Below, piece after piece: positions 8,870-18,311 of a stretch of DNA of 64,000 nucleotides (the stretch's first letter is position 1; each line of letters starts with the position of its first letter). The notes under the pieces were generated by a model that made no database searches, had not been told where the DNA came from, and saw nothing but the letters and a program-made list of their open reading frames with translations. The translations under genes were made by a program, and so were the position numbers. The DNA comes from Burkholderia sp. GAS332 (GTDB lineage Bacteria; Pseudomonadota; Gammaproteobacteria; Burkholderiales; Burkholderiaceae). The DNA is taken from positions 3,596,001 to 3,660,000 of the forward strand of contig FSRV01000002.1 in NCBI GenBank assembly GCA_900142905.1, in the 5' to 3' direction.

Positions 8870-10321
8870 ATGTCCGCTCCGATTTCCAACGTGCGACCCG
8901 CCCCGGACTCCGTCCTGGTCGATATCGTCGATTACGTTCTGGATTTTCCGATCGACAGCACGCTCGCGCTGGACACCGCGCGTAACTGCCTGATCGATAC
9001 GCTCGGTTGCGGACTCGAGGCGCTCACCTACCCGGCCTGCACCAAGCTGATGGGACCGATCGTGCCCGGCACGATCGTCCCCAACGGCGCCAAGGTGCCG
9101 GGCACGTCGTTCCAGCTGGACCCCGTTCAGGCCGCCTTCAACATCGGCGCCATGATCCGCTGGCTGGACTTCAACGACACCTGGCTGGCTGCCGAATGGG
9201 GCCACCCGTCGGATAACCTCGGCGGAATTCTGGCGACGGCCGACTGGCTCTCGCGCAGTGCCATCGCAGTGGGCAAGAAGCCGCTGACGATGAAAGACGT
9301 TTTGATCGGCATGATCAAGGCGCACGAAATTCAAGGCTGTATCGCGCTCGAGAACTCGTTCAACAAGGTCGGGCTCGATCATGTGTTGCTGGTAAAGCTG
9401 GCGTCGACCGCGGTGGTCGGCCAGTTGATTGGTTTGACGCGCGACGAGTTGATCAACGCGGTATCGCAGGCGTTTGTCGATGGGCATGCGCTGCGCACGT
9501 ATCGCCACGCGCCGAATACCGGCTCGCGCAAATCGTGGGCGGCCGGCGATGCGACTTCACGCGCCGTGCGGCTCGCGCTGATCGCGAAGACCGGCGAGAT
9601 GGGCTATCCGTCGGTGCTGACGGCGAAGACGTGGGGCTTTTACGATGTCCTCTTCAAGGGCAATGCGTTCAAGTTTCAGCGTCCGTACGGTTCGTACGTG
9701 ATGGAAAACGTGCTGTTCAAGATCTCGTTCCCGGCTGAATTCCACGCACAAACGGCGGTGGAAGCGGCGATGACTTTGCACGCACAACTCGCCGCAGCGG
9801 GCAAACGCGTGGAAGACATCAAAAAGATCACGATCCGCACCCACGAAGCCGCGATCCGCATCATCGACAAGAAAGGCCCCCTGAACAACCCGGCCGACCG
9901 CGATCATTGCATTCAGTACATGATCGCCGTGCCGCTGATCCACGGCCGCCTGACGGCTGGGGACTATGAAGATTCGATCGCGCAGGACGCGCGACTCGAT
10001 GTGCTGCGCGCGAAAATGGAATGTGTCGAAAACGCGCAGTTCACGAAGGATTACCACGATCCGGAGAAGCGTTCGATCGCCAATGCACTGACGGTCGAAT
10101 TCAACGACGGGTCGACGTTCGACGAAGTTGTAGTCGAATACCCGATCGGTCACAAGCGTCGTCGCGAAGACGGGATTCCGTTGCTGGTCGAGAAGTTCAG
10201 GACCAACCTCGCGCGCCGCTTTCCGGTCAAGCAACAACTGGCGATTCTCGACGTGTCGCTGGATCAGGCAAGGCTCGAAGCCATGCCGGTCAATGAATAC
10301 GTCGATTTGTACGTCATCTAG
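8870..10321 (+). CDS. prpD: 2-methylcitrate dehydratase (MmgE/PrpD family)
   Basis: Dehydrates 2-methylcitrate to 2-methyl-cis-aconitate. It has 483 residues, the length of E. coli-type PrpD. It shows the family N-terminus ([19 protein letters not shown], then [13 protein letters not shown]), the active-site region [65 protein letters not shown], and the C-terminal [19 protein letters not shown]. It is 25 bases after the MliC-like gene and 40 bases before acnA, so it is probably part of the same transcript. Confidence 0.95.
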   Translation: MSAPISNVRPAPDSVLVDIVDYVLDFPIDSTLALDTARNCLIDTLGCGLEALTYPACTKLMGPIVPGTIVPNGAKVPGTSFQLDPVQAAFNIGAMIRWLDFNDTWLAAEWGHPSDNLGGILATADWLSRSAIAVGKKPLTMKDVLIGMIKAHEIQGCIALENSFNKVGLDHVLLVKLASTAVVGQLIGLTRDELINAVSQAFVDGHALRTYRHAPNTGSRKSWAAGDATSRAVRLALIAKTGEMGYPSVLTAKTWGFYDVLFKGNAFKFQRPYGSYVMENVLFKISFPAEFHAQTAVEAAMTLHAQLAAAGKRVEDIKKITIRTHEAAIRIIDKKGPLNNPADRDHCIQYMIAVPLIHGRLTAGDYEDSIAQDARLDVLRAKMECVENAQFTKDYHDPEKRSIANALTVEFNDGSTFDEVVVEYPIGHKRRREDGIPLLVEKFRTNLARRFPVKQQLAILDVSLDQARLEAMPVNEYVDLYVI

Positions 10322-10361
10322 TTAAGTACAGTAGTTCCGCGATCAAACCAAGGAAAACACC

Positions 10362-13079
10362 ATGGCCCACAACCTCCACAAAACGCTCAAGGAATTCGAC
10401 AGCGGTTCCGGCAAAGGCAAGTTCTACTCCCTGCCGCAACTCGGCAAGGCACTGAACATCAAGATCGACCGCCTGCCGGTTTCGATCCGTATCGTGCTGG
10501 AATCGGTGCTGCGTAACTACGACGGCAAGAAGATCGCCGAAGAACACATCACGCAACTCGCGAACTGGAAGCCGACCGCAGCGCGCGTCGACGAAATCCC
10601 GTTCGTCGTGTCGCGTGTCGTGCTGCAAGACTTTACCGGCGTGCCGCTGCTCGCCGACATCGCGGCAATGCGCGGTGTCGCGAAACAGATGGGCAAGGAT
10701 CCGAAGTCGATCGAACCGCTGGTCCCGGTCGATCTGGTCGTCGATCACTCGGTGCAGATCGATCACTTCCGCGAAAAGAACGCGCTCGACCTGAACATGA
10801 AACTGGAATTCCAGCGCAACAACGAGCGCTACCAGTTCATGAAGTGGGGCATGCAGGCATTCGACACGTTCAAGGTCGTGCCGCCGGGCGTGGGTATCGT
10901 TCACCAGGTGAACCTGGAATACCTCGCACGCGGCGTGCACAAGAAGGCCGAGGGCGCGGACACCGTGTACTACCCGGATTCGCTGGTCGGCACCGACAGC
11001 CACACCACCATGATCAATGGTATCGGCGTGGTGGGCTGGGGCGTGGGCGGTATCGAAGCGGAAGCCGGCATGCTCGGCCAGCCGGTGTACTTCCTGACGC
11101 CGGACGTGGTGGGCGTCGAACTGAAGGGCAAGCTGCGCGAAGGCCTGACGGCGACCGACCTGGTCCTGACCGTCACCGAACTGCTGCGTAAGGAAAAGGT
11201 TGTCGGCAAGTTCGTCGAGTTCTTCGGCGAAGGCACGAAGTCGCTGTCGCTGCCGGACCGCGCGACGATCGGCAACATGGCGCCGGAATACGGCGCAACG
11301 ATGGGCTTCTTCCCGGTCGACGAAAAAACCATCGACTACTTCAAGGGCACCGGCCGCACCGACGCAGAAATCTCCGCTTTCGAAAACTACTTCAAGGCGC
11401 AGGGTCTGTTCGGTATTCCGAAGGCTGGCCAGATCGACTACACCAAGGTCGTCACGCTGGATCTCGGCACGGTGACGCCGTCGCTGGCAGGTCCGAAGCG
11501 CCCGCAAGACCGTATCGAAATCGGTCATGTGAAGTCGACCTTCAGCGACCTGTTCTCGAAGCCGGTGGCAGAAAACGGCTTTGCGAAGAAGTCGGAAGAC
11601 CTCGACACGCAATACACGACGAGCAACGGCGTCGACGTGAAGAACGGCGACATCCTGATCGCCGCGATTACGTCGTGCACGAACACGTCGAACCCGAGCG
11701 TGCTGCTGGCTGCTGGTTTGCTGGCGAAGAAGGCTGTCGAAGCCGGCCTGACGGTCGCGCCGCACATCAAGACGTCGTTGGCTCCGGGATCGCGCATCGT
11801 CACGGAATACCTGACGAAGACCGACTTGATGAAGTACCTCGACAAGCTCGGTTTCACGCTGGCCGCTTACGGTTGCACGACCTGTATCGGTAACGCGGGC
11901 GATCTGACGCCGGAACTGAACGAAGCGATCACGAAGAACGACATCGTCGCGGCTGCGGTGCTGTCGGGCAACCGTAACTTCGAAGCGCGTATTCACCCGA
12001 ACATCCGTGCAAACTTCCTGGCCTCGCCGCCGCTGGTTGTCGCCTACGCGATCGCCGGCAACATCACGCGCGACCTGATGACCGAACCGGTCGGCAAGGG
12101 CAAGGGCGGCAAGGACATCTACCTGGGCGACATTTGGCCGACCAGCGAAGAAGTCAACGAGCTGCTCAAGTTCGCGCTGGACGCAGACGCGTTCCGCAAG
12201 AACTATGCGCACCTGACCAAGAAGGGCGACCTGTGGAGCAAGATCGAAGGCGAAGAAGGTCAAGTCTACGACTGGCCGAAGTCGACCTACATCGCTGAGC
12301 CGCCGTTCTTCGGCAAGGACTTCTCGATGACGCCGGCCGACAGCATCGCGCCGGTCAAGAACGCACGCGCACTGGGCATCTTCGGTGACTCGGTCACGAC
12401 CGACCACATCAGCCCGGCAGGCTCGATCAAGGAAGACTCGCCGGCAGGCAAGTGGCTGAAGGCAAACGGTGTGCAGAAAGCCGACTTCAACAGCTACGGC
12501 TCGCGCCGCGGCAACCACGACGTGATGATGCGCGGCACGTTCGCGAACGTCCGGATCAAGAACCTGATGATCCCGGCGAAGGCAGACGGCACGCGTGTGG
12601 AAGGCGGTCTGACGATTCATCAGCCGAGCGGCGAACAAGAGTCGATCTATGACGCAGCGATGAAGTACATCGACGCGGGCACGCCGACGGTTGTGTTTGC
12701 GGGCGAAGAGTACGGCACGGGTTCTTCGCGTGACTGGGCGGCTAAGGGTACGCAACTGCTGGGCGTGAAGGCTGTGGTTGCTCGCAGCTTCGAGCGGATT
12801 CACCGTTCGAACCTGGTGGGCATGGGCGTTCTGCCGCTGCAGTTCAAGGGCTCGGATAGCGTGCAATCGCTCGGTATTACCGGCGAAGAAACGTTCGACG
12901 TCGAAGGCCTGGGTTCGGACTTCAAGCCGCAGCAGGAAGTGACGCTGGTAATTCGCGGCAAGGACGGCAAGGAGAAGCGCGTGCAGGTTCTGCTGCGTAT
13001 CGATACGCCGATCGAAGTGGACTACTACAAGCACGGCGGGATTCTGCCGTTCGTGTTGCGTTCGCTGCTGGCTGCTTAA
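10362..13079 (+). CDS. acnA: Aconitate hydratase A
   Basis: Isomerises citrate and isocitrate, and may hydrate 2-methyl-cis-aconitate next to PrpD. It has 905 residues, the normal AcnA length. The 4Fe-4S cysteines are in [11 protein letters not shown] and [13 protein letters not shown]. Other active-site segments are [22 protein letters not shown], read here as its halves [12 protein letters not shown] and [13 protein letters not shown], together with [19 protein letters not shown] and [12 protein letters not shown]. No PrpF-type helper is present, which favours AcnA over the 2-methylcitrate-specific AcnD. It closes the plus-strand run and is followed by two hairpins. Confidence 0.93.
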   Translation: MAHNLHKTLKEFDSGSGKGKFYSLPQLGKALNIKIDRLPVSIRIVLESVLRNYDGKKIAEEHITQLANWKPTAARVDEIPFVVSRVVLQDFTGVPLLADIAAMRGVAKQMGKDPKSIEPLVPVDLVVDHSVQIDHFREKNALDLNMKLEFQRNNERYQFMKWGMQAFDTFKVVPPGVGIVHQVNLEYLARGVHKKAEGADTVYYPDSLVGTDSHTTMINGIGVVGWGVGGIEAEAGMLGQPVYFLTPDVVGVELKGKLREGLTATDLVLTVTELLRKEKVVGKFVEFFGEGTKSLSLPDRATIGNMAPEYGATMGFFPVDEKTIDYFKGTGRTDAEISAFENYFKAQGLFGIPKAGQIDYTKVVTLDLGTVTPSLAGPKRPQDRIEIGHVKSTFSDLFSKPVAENGFAKKSEDLDTQYTTSNGVDVKNGDILIAAITSCTNTSNPSVLLAAGLLAKKAVEAGLTVAPHIKTSLAPGSRIVTEYLTKTDLMKYLDKLGFTLAAYGCTTCIGNAGDLTPELNEAITKNDIVAAAVLSGNRNFEARIHPNIRANFLASPPLVVAYAIAGNITRDLMTEPVGKGKGGKDIYLGDIWPTSEEVNELLKFALDADAFRKNYAHLTKKGDLWSKIEGEEGQVYDWPKSTYIAEPPFFGKDFSMTPADSIAPVKNARALGIFGDSVTTDHISPAGSIKEDSPAGKWLKANGVQKADFNSYGSRRGNHDVMMRGTFANVRIKNLMIPAKADGTRVEGGLTIHQPSGEQESIYDAAMKYIDAGTPTVVFAGEEYGTGSSRDWAAKGTQLLGVKAVVARSFERIHRSNLVGMGVLPLQFKGSDSVQSLGITGEETFDVEGLGSDFKPQQEVTLVIRGKDGKEKRVQVLLRIDTPIEVDYYKHGGILPFVLRSLLAA

Positions 13080-13123
13080 GGTATTAGGTAGCGTATGCAG
13101 TAGCTGCAAGTTGTTTTGCAGGT

Positions 13124-13149
13124 GCTGCGTCCTTGTGGAAGGACGCAGC
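13124..13149. terminator. Perfect 11-bp hairpin after acnA
   Basis: GCTGCGTCCTT (13124-13134) and AAGGACGCAGC (13139-13149) form a perfect stem around GTGG, 45 bases after the acnA stop. There is no T run directly after it. It probably acts together with the terminator 10 bases further on, or protects the mRNA 3' end. Confidence 0.6.
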
Positions 13150-13158
13150 CGATTTGAG

Positions 13159-13184
13159 AGCCCGGCTTTGGCCGGGCTTTTTTT
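13159..13184 (+). terminator. Rho-independent terminator of the prpC-acnA run
   Basis: AGCCCGGC (13159-13166), loop TTTG and GCCGGGCT (13171-13178) lead straight into a T run ending at 13184. This is a classic intrinsic terminator on the plus strand. The T run touches the stop codon of the converging minus-strand gene at 13183. Confidence 0.9.
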
Positions 13185-14358
13185 ATTTGCCGCCGCGGTC
13201 GGTGTGGAAGGCGGCTGGATCGTCGGTGATGCGGCGTTGGGTCATGTGGTTGTTCCAGCTGTTGTCGAGCGAGACCGGTACGCTGGCACGCGTGGTGACA
13301 TGAGCGCGTGACTGCTGGGCGGCCCAGTTAAGCAACGCTGCCTGGTCGACTAAGTCGTTTTTGGCCGACGGACGCGCGGTCCATTCCGGCTGCTTCGACA
13401 CGGCAGGCGCCGCGGCCGGGCGAACGGCACGGCCCAGTGCGAGCCGCTCGTCGACATGCACCTTAGTCATGCGTGCGACCGCGACTTTGCGTTCCGTCTT
13501 TGCAGGGCTGCGCATCATGGCTTCGCGGGTGGACGCTCGCGCGGTCGGCTGCTGCACGGCGCGCTGCGACAACTGCGTGCGCTTGCTTTGAGATGTCGCC
13601 ACCGGAGCCGTGTCGCCGCTCATCGCGGCGCTGGCCGGCGCCGCGATCGGCCCTGTATGGCTTGCCCTGGAAGGCGCTCGCACGAGATCTGCCGCCGCGT
13701 AGCGCATTGCCGAGCTTGCGGGGAGTGGCGCTGCAACGGAGTTTGGTACGGCTGCCTTTGCCACCGCGCTGCCTACAGAAGGCACGCTCCGCGGAATCGT
13801 CTGCGTATCTTCAACTGCCAACTGCGCCAGCTTGATCGGTTCTTGCGCCTCGACGATGGGCGGGCTGCTGACCGCCGGCACAACCGGCAGTTTCAGGGCC
13901 AGTTCGCTCGCTTTGTTAGCGTCGCGCACCGCGCATGTCGCCAGCAACCAGGCCAGCGCAATGCTGCACCCCAGGAAGATCGCCCCACCGAGCATGTGAT
14001 CCGAACGCGACGAGCGCGGACGTGCCCTGCCTGCCTCAAGGTAGCGCTTTGCTTCAGCCAGCGCCGCGTCAAAGCGGTGAGAATCCACACGTTGCGGCGG
14101 CACTTTATAGAAGAAAAGATGCTTCACACCCGGAGGAAACGGACCGGGGCGTGCCTGCTGCGGCCGGCGTTGCACTGCATCCTGCATCGCGCGTTGTGCA
14201 TCGATTTGAGCGATACGCTGCGAGGCGCGTTGCGTTGCGTCTTGTGCCACAACTCGCGCGGTGCGTCGTCGCGAGCCGAAAGGCGGCGGCAAGCCGTCGA
14301 ATGGGCGCGGCTTCGGAATCGCCAGAGCGCCTTCGATCAAGGCCAAAGGACGGTTCAT
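13183..14358 (-). CDS. Hypothetical single-pass membrane protein linked to an HPt kinase-like gene
   Basis: It has 391 residues and no family I recognise. The N-terminal 120 residues are basic, with an Arg/Gln/Ala-rich stretch (about 30-70) and PGVKHLFFYKVPPQRVDSHRFD. One membrane helix lies at about 122-143 (GGAIFLGCSIALAWLLATC). The rest is a low-complexity Ala/Pro/Ser/Thr-rich region, probably periplasmic if the basic side stays inside, ending RRITDDPAAFHTDRGGK. The start overlaps the stop of the upstream HPt kinase-like gene as ATGA, indicating translational coupling. A role as envelope partner of that signalling module is inference. Confidence 0.7.
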   Translation of the reverse strand: MNRPLALIEGALAIPKPRPFDGLPPPFGSRRRTARVVAQDATQRASQRIAQIDAQRAMQDAVQRRPQQARPGPFPPGVKHLFFYKVPPQRVDSHRFDAALAEAKRYLEAGRARPRSSRSDHMLGGAIFLGCSIALAWLLATCAVRDANKASELALKLPVVPAVSSPPIVEAQEPIKLAQLAVEDTQTIPRSVPSVGSAVAKAAVPNSVAAPLPASSAMRYAAADLVRAPSRASHTGPIAAPASAAMSGDTAPVATSQSKRTQLSQRAVQQPTARASTREAMMRSPAKTERKVAVARMTKVHVDERLALGRAVRPAAAPAVSKQPEWTARPSAKNDLVDQAALLNWAAQQSRAHVTTRASVPVSLDNSWNNHMTQRRITDDPAAFHTDRGGK

Positions 14359-16058
14359 CGTATGGTGCTCCAGTGTGGGTCGATCGCCGTGTCGAGTTGC
14401 GTGACCAAGGTCCTGCCGCGCTCGATGAGCGAGTCGATTGCATCGGTCTCGTGATCCGGTGCCGTACTAGCGCGCCGTAGCGCTTCCATCAGACTGTGCG
14501 CACCGACCAGACCCACAGCACCACTCAATCTGTGCAGCAAGGTGGGTAGCCCATCAATGTCATGCTGGTGATGCAAGCCGCTCAGGCGCTCCAGATCCTC
14601 CATCATCGAACGACGCCAGGCACTCAGAAACGTGTGGAGATTGATACCCTCTTCCGACAGCGCGTCGATATAGCGTCGTTCGAAGGGTTCCGACAAGGCG
14701 CTCGCGGTAACGAGCTGCGACTGCGCGGCAATGGCGAATAGGGGCGCCTGAGCGTTGCTCGCCGATTCAGCGGATGGTCTCCATTGCTCGACGCTGAACG
14801 GCGCACTGAAGCTCGCGCGAGTAGCAGACGTTGAGTCGCTCGTGACAAAAAGCTCGCCTTGCATACGCTGCGCGAGTACCCGGCAAAGCGGCAAGCATTC
14901 ATCCACGTTGGCGGCCCATTCTCCAGCGAGCGCTGGACCAGCACTCGGCTCGAAAAGGGGCAATTGGGCAAGGTGACCAGCCTCTCTCCCGGTGTCCATC
15001 AATTTGATAGAAATACGCTGCGAACCAGCATTCAACGGGTCCGCCTTCACAACGACGGCAATCTCCCCTTGGGTGCTGAGTTGGATTGTGCGGTTTAGCA
15101 GGTGGAAGAAAATCTGCCCGAGCCGCGCGCTATCGGCAAGTATCAGCGTAGCCACCGTTTGATCAACACTCACGGTCGGACGCAAACCTCGCTGCGCCGC
15201 GGCCGGAGCCAACAACGCGATGACACCGTCGATGACCTCCCGCGGATTCGTCACGCTTTCGTCGAGAACGATGGCGCGTGACTCCAGCGGCGAGACATCC
15301 AGCAGGTCGTGAAGCGTTTGAGCCCACGTGCGCATCACGGATTGGATCATCAACGCCTGTGTGCGTTGAGCGGAGGGCATAGCTGCGGTTCCAAGCGATT
15401 CAATCAGACCCGTTACGGCGGTCAACGGAGCTTCCGTATAGAGGCGCATCGCGCCGAGCAGCCAGAGCCGCTCCTGTTTTGCGGCGGCACTTGCCCGAAT
15501 GGAGGCCTCGACACGTACAGCCTGCTCCCGCGCTTCGGCTGCATTGCACCGGCGCGTCCATTCATCTTCAGCGCGGCGCCATTTTTCGGCAGCGCGCCTT
15601 AGCGCTGCGCGAGACAAGCATGCACCGGCAAGCGCGACGACCGCTGGGGCCGCGAGGGTCAATAGCCACGTTTGCCGGTCGATCGCGGTATCAACTTCGC
15701 CCACCACCAGTTGGCCCGTGACACGGCGGCCATCACTCGAAGCAAGCACAAAAGGCGCGCTGACGTTAGTCTCGCCGCGCGAATGAGTGTCGTGAGCCAA
15801 TTGTCCGAGCTGCGCCATTACGTCTCGGGCGGCCAACACGGCCGCCGGACGCGAATTGCCGGCACGCAGCATGTGTGTTGTGCCGCCGGGTAGCGGTGCC
15901 GCGTTGGCCTGTAGCGAGAACATACACAGCAGCGCAAACGCGCAAAGACCACCCAACACCGTCGCGAAGCGGACCGACGTAAGCCCCGCATTCTGCGAGA
16001 AACGCGACGCACGACGACGCGTGTCCGCTGAAGAACCAAGCCGGTCCATTTTATTCAT
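14355..16058 (-). CDS. Degenerate histidine-kinase-like membrane protein with C-terminal HPt domain
   Basis: It has 567 residues from the ATG at 16058 (an upstream TTG at 16067 is possible). A membrane helix lies at about 27-47, then a periplasmic loop of about 75 residues, then a second helix at about 129-146 and a coiled linker. The dimerisation region reads LLGAMRLYTEAPLTAV where active kinases have SHEIRTPL, so the phospho-acceptor His is missing. The N box reads LGQIFFHLLNRTIQLS without the expected Asn. G1 keeps DTG but loses the Gly pattern, and G2 reads DECLPLC. The C-terminal HPt motif LLHRLSGAVGLVG keeps its His (about His509). It follows the response regulator by 12 bases. Best reading: a kinase-dead phosphotransfer protein. 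Confidence 0.8.
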   Translation of the reverse strand: MNKMDRLGSSADTRRRASRFSQNAGLTSVRFATVLGGLCAFALLCMFSLQANAAPLPGGTTHMLRAGNSRPAAVLAARDVMAQLGQLAHDTHSRGETNVSAPFVLASSDGRRVTGQLVVGEVDTAIDRQTWLLTLAAPAVVALAGACLSRAALRRAAEKWRRAEDEWTRRCNAAEAREQAVRVEASIRASAAAKQERLWLLGAMRLYTEAPLTAVTGLIESLGTAAMPSAQRTQALMIQSVMRTWAQTLHDLLDVSPLESRAIVLDESVTNPREVIDGVIALLAPAAAQRGLRPTVSVDQTVATLILADSARLGQIFFHLLNRTIQLSTQGEIAVVVKADPLNAGSQRISIKLMDTGREAGHLAQLPLFEPSAGPALAGEWAANVDECLPLCRVLAQRMQGELFVTSDSTSATRASFSAPFSVEQWRPSAESASNAQAPLFAIAAQSQLVTASALSEPFERRYIDALSEEGINLHTFLSAWRRSMMEDLERLSGLHHQHDIDGLPTLLHRLSGAVGLVGAHSLMEALRRASTAPDHETDAIDSLIERGRTLVTQLDTAIDPHWSTIR

Positions 16059-16070
16059 AGCCCGCAAAAC

Positions 16071-16679
16071 TCAGTCGATCAGTCGGTGCAATGTCGCGAA
16101 CTCGATTAGCGCGGCCAACGACGACAGCCCAAGCTTTTCCTGGATGCGGCTCTTGTATGTGCTCACGGTCTTGTCGCTCAAGAACAGGCGGGTCGCAATA
16201 TCCCGGTTGTTCACGCCACGCGCAAGATGCTGCAGCACCTCGACCTCGCGCGCCGACAAGGTGTGCAGTCCGCTCTCCTTCGCCGAATTGGCAGTCTCGG
16301 CCGGAAAGCAGTCGTAGCCAAATAGCACGGTTTTTAGCGCCGTAATCAATTCGCTGATTTCCCGCGCTTTGCCGACATACCCATTTGCGCCAGCAGTACG
16401 GGTATAACCAGCCATAACGTGTTCTGGTTTTGCCGAAAGAACGAGAATGCACATTTTTGTATTGTGCGCGCGAATACGGCGGATCACGGATAAACCGTCA
16501 AGCCGTGGCAGATCGAGGTCAAGAAGAACTAGATCAGGGTTCTCAGCCAGCACCATTTTCAGGCCGTCTTCACCGTCACCGCATTCACCAACCAAATCCA
16601 ACTCGGGGTCGGCGCGCAATACCTCTGCTATCGTTCCTCGAATTATGGGATGGTCATCAATAATCACGATTCTTTTCAT
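16071..16679 (-). CDS. NarL/EvgA-type response regulator
   Basis: It has 202 residues. The receiver domain (1-120) has the acidic pair in IVIIDDHPIIR, the phospho-acceptor Asp in LVLLDLDLPRLDGLSV, a Ser switch in ILVLSAKPE, and GANGYVGKAREI with the conserved Lys. A LuxR-type helix-turn-helix (140-200) reads LHTLSAREVEVLQHLARGVN then NRDIATRLFLSDKTVSTYKS. This architecture matches the BvgA/EvgA group, which usually takes phosphate from an HPt domain. It lies just upstream of the HPt kinase-like gene. A paralogous regulator sits at 39,620-40,261 in the same gene order. Targets are unknown; the adjacent autotransporter and pilus genes are candidates by position only. Confidence 0.92.
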   Translation of the reverse strand: MKRIVIIDDHPIIRGTIAEVLRADPELDLVGECGDGEDGLKMVLAENPDLVLLDLDLPRLDGLSVIRRIRAHNTKMCILVLSAKPEHVMAGYTRTAGANGYVGKAREISELITALKTVLFGYDCFPAETANSAKESGLHTLSAREVEVLQHLARGVNNRDIATRLFLSDKTVSTYKSRIQEKLGLSSLAALIEFATLHRLID

Positions 16680-16907
16680 TTACCGCTCCATTTTTTATCA
16701 TTAATCAACGGGCGTAAGCTGAATCGGAATAGCCCAGACAAGACATAAGACGAAATATTAACAATATCCCGGAGACATTTCTTCCTTACAGCGATGTGAT
16801 AGTTCCGCAATATTTGTCGGATTTTTCCCACTCGAACGATTTGAGATTCCCTACGTGCAAGTGGCGAATGCCACACTGAAATCCGTCTAGAAACACCGGA
16901 TATGAAA

Positions 16908-16933
16908 AGACGAGATGAGAAGACGAGATGAGA
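16908..16933. repeat. Two tandem copies of a 13-bp unit
   Basis: AGACGAGATGAGA occurs at 16,908-16,920 and again at 16,921-16,933 with no mismatch. A partial third copy (AGCGAG) follows. It sits in the leader or promoter region of the response regulator. Confidence 0.7.
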
Positions 16934-16976
16934 AGCGAGCGCAACCGCAGTCCGCGGTCATGCAATAGACGTCATC

Positions 16977-17005
16977 GCAGGGCATCAGACTTTCTGATGC
17001 CCTGC
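16977..17005. terminator. Perfect 13-bp hairpin with 3-base loop, downstream of the OmpA-like gene
   Basis: GCAGGGCATCAGA (16,977-16,989) pairs completely with TCTGATGCCCTGC (16,993-17,005) around CTT. It lies 95 bases beyond the stop of the minus-strand OmpA-like gene. Neither strand has a T run after it, so it could be a 3'-end stabiliser, a Rho-assisted stop or a protein site rather than a classic terminator. Confidence 0.45.
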
Positions 17006-17099
17006 AACGATCGAGTTGATTCCAGATAATACGTATTGCTGCACTACCCGCTAAATGTGATCACCAAACCGGCCAGGTCTAGCTATCACCGCCGCCTTT

Positions 17100-18215
17100 T
17101 CAATCCTGCGGGTCTTGCTGTTGCATCTGTTGCTGCGTTTGCCGTGGTTGCATCTGCTGCGCATGCGCATTGCCGCGCGCGAAGTCCAGCTCCACGCGGC
17201 GATTTGGTGCCAGACAGTCGATCAGTGCCTGTTGGTTCCGGTTGTTACACTCCACCACCGGTCCTTCCTTGCCCCGACCGCGTGCCATCATCGGCGTCTT
17301 CACTCCACCGTTCTGCAGATAGCGTTTGACCGTCTCAGCACGCTTGGCCGACAACTGACGGTTATAGCTCTCGCTGCCGAGGCGGTCCGTATAGCCTTCA
17401 ATGCGGATGCCCGTCACGTCGTCAACCTGCCGGAGATCCCGAACCAACTGGTCGAGCTTGGCCTTGCCGTCTGGCAACATGCCGGCCACATCGCTGCGAT
17501 CGAACTTGAAGGTCGCGTCAGCCTGCAGCGTCATCTTTTCCGGTATCGGCGAGACGACCGGCGCGGCAACTGGCGGCGGTGTGCAGGCTTCGAGAGCGGC
17601 GCCGATGCTCGGCAAACCCTTCTCGACGCCGTCAACGACCCGCTGGCTCGCGTCGAAGTCACGCGTCCACGCTTCGTGGCCGGCATGAATCAGTTCAACC
17701 TCGGAACAGGCGGTCAAACGCTGCGCCTCCTGACACTGCGGAAAAAGCGGCGACGTTTTCGCGGCAAGAATCTGCTTCCACAGATCCGGGCGGACCACCG
17801 ACGCCGTTCGCAACTCCGGATTGTCGACAGAAAGTCCCTGACCCGTTTCAAGAGCGGTGGTCAGGTGGTCGGCCTGGTGCAGCGCTTCTTCAACAAAACC
17901 CCAGCCGTCGTGAAGGGAGCGTTCATCGCGGGCGGCGTTAAGCCAGCATTGCGCCTTGTCGCCAAAATAGTTGTTCTTGCGCTCACCCAGCGCGTTCAGG
18001 CGTGTCTGAACTGCGTTCAGCATCGAACCATTCTTCGTGCTGCTATAGGTTTCAATCCACTGCGGCGTGACGGCTCCGGCGGGTACACCCTGCGAAGCCT
18101 TGAAACCAGTCTGCAGAACGGTAGGATCCTGAATCTGCAGGCGGTCGCGCGTCGCGGACGACGAACAGCCTGCAAGCATCGCGGCAAGCGCGATGGCAAT
18201 CAATGAATACTTCAT
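17100..18215 (-). CDS. OmpA-family outer-membrane lipoprotein (copy next to the autotransporter)
   Basis: It has 371 residues. A lipoprotein signal MKYSLIAIALAAMLAGCSSS gives a mature N-terminal Cys17. The middle region (about 20-225) is family-specific, with DKAQCWLNAARDE, PDLWKQILAAK and SEVELIHAGHEAW. An OmpA-like peptidoglycan-binding domain (about 230-345) has FKFDRSDV, IEGYTDRLGSESYNRQLSAK, RAETVKRYL and PNRRVELDF. The C-terminus is a Gln-rich tail after residue 350. The protein at 40,552-41,607 is a clear paralogue over its whole length. It lies 96 bases after the trimeric autotransporter gene on the same strand, suggesting cotranscription and a role at the cell wall near that adhesin. 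Confidence 0.9.
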   Translation of the reverse strand: MKYSLIAIALAAMLAGCSSSATRDRLQIQDPTVLQTGFKASQGVPAGAVTPQWIETYSSTKNGSMLNAVQTRLNALGERKNNYFGDKAQCWLNAARDERSLHDGWGFVEEALHQADHLTTALETGQGLSVDNPELRTASVVRPDLWKQILAAKTSPLFPQCQEAQRLTACSEVELIHAGHEAWTRDFDASQRVVDGVEKGLPSIGAALEACTPPPVAAPVVSPIPEKMTLQADATFKFDRSDVAGMLPDGKAKLDQLVRDLRQVDDVTGIRIEGYTDRLGSESYNRQLSAKRAETVKRYLQNGGVKTPMMARGRGKEGPVVECNNRNQQALIDCLAPNRRVELDFARGNAHAQQMQPRQTQQQMQQQDPQD

Positions 18216-18233
18216 GTGTGTGTTCCATGGAAA

Positions 18234-18264
18234 GAGGGCCGCACGGAAGCTTCCCGTGCGACCC
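18234..18264. other. Hairpin between autotransporter and OmpA-like genes
   Basis: CGCACGG (18,240-18,246) and CCGTGCG (18,254-18,260) pair around a 7-base loop, with GGG and CCC flanks. On the minus strand it lies after the autotransporter stop and before the OmpA-like start. There is no strong T run, so partial read-through is likely. Confidence 0.4.
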
Positions 18265-18311
18265 AGACAGCTAACGTCTCAAGCTTCTATTCAAGGCCTT
18301 GCGGCCATTGC

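Larger units (their letters stand above)
16680..17099. other. 420-base intergenic region with a tandem repeat and a strong hairpin
   Basis: This gap lies between an OmpA-like lipoprotein gene (ending at 17,100) and the response regulator (starting at 16,679), both on the minus strand. It is more AT-rich than its surroundings near the regulator start. It contains a 13-bp tandem duplication (16,908-16,933) and a 13-bp perfect hairpin (16,977-17,005). No credible ORF is seen. The regulator promoter must be here, but I could not fix its elements. Confidence 0.6.

Noticed and set aside
10362..13079. acnD (2-methylcitrate-specific aconitase) as the identity of this gene
   Set aside because: No prpF helper gene is present and the sequence segments read as ordinary AcnA; a tree would settle it.
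10314..13109. 931-codon open frame on the minus strand over acnA
   Set aside because: It is an antisense shadow of a strongly biased GC-rich gene. Its translation is Arg/His/Val-rich with no recognisable domain, while acnA on the plus strand has every expected motif.
16738..16760. Partial resemblance to the 4,202 palindrome (AAGACATAAGAC) near the response regulator
   Set aside because: Only one arm matches and there is no dyad symmetry.
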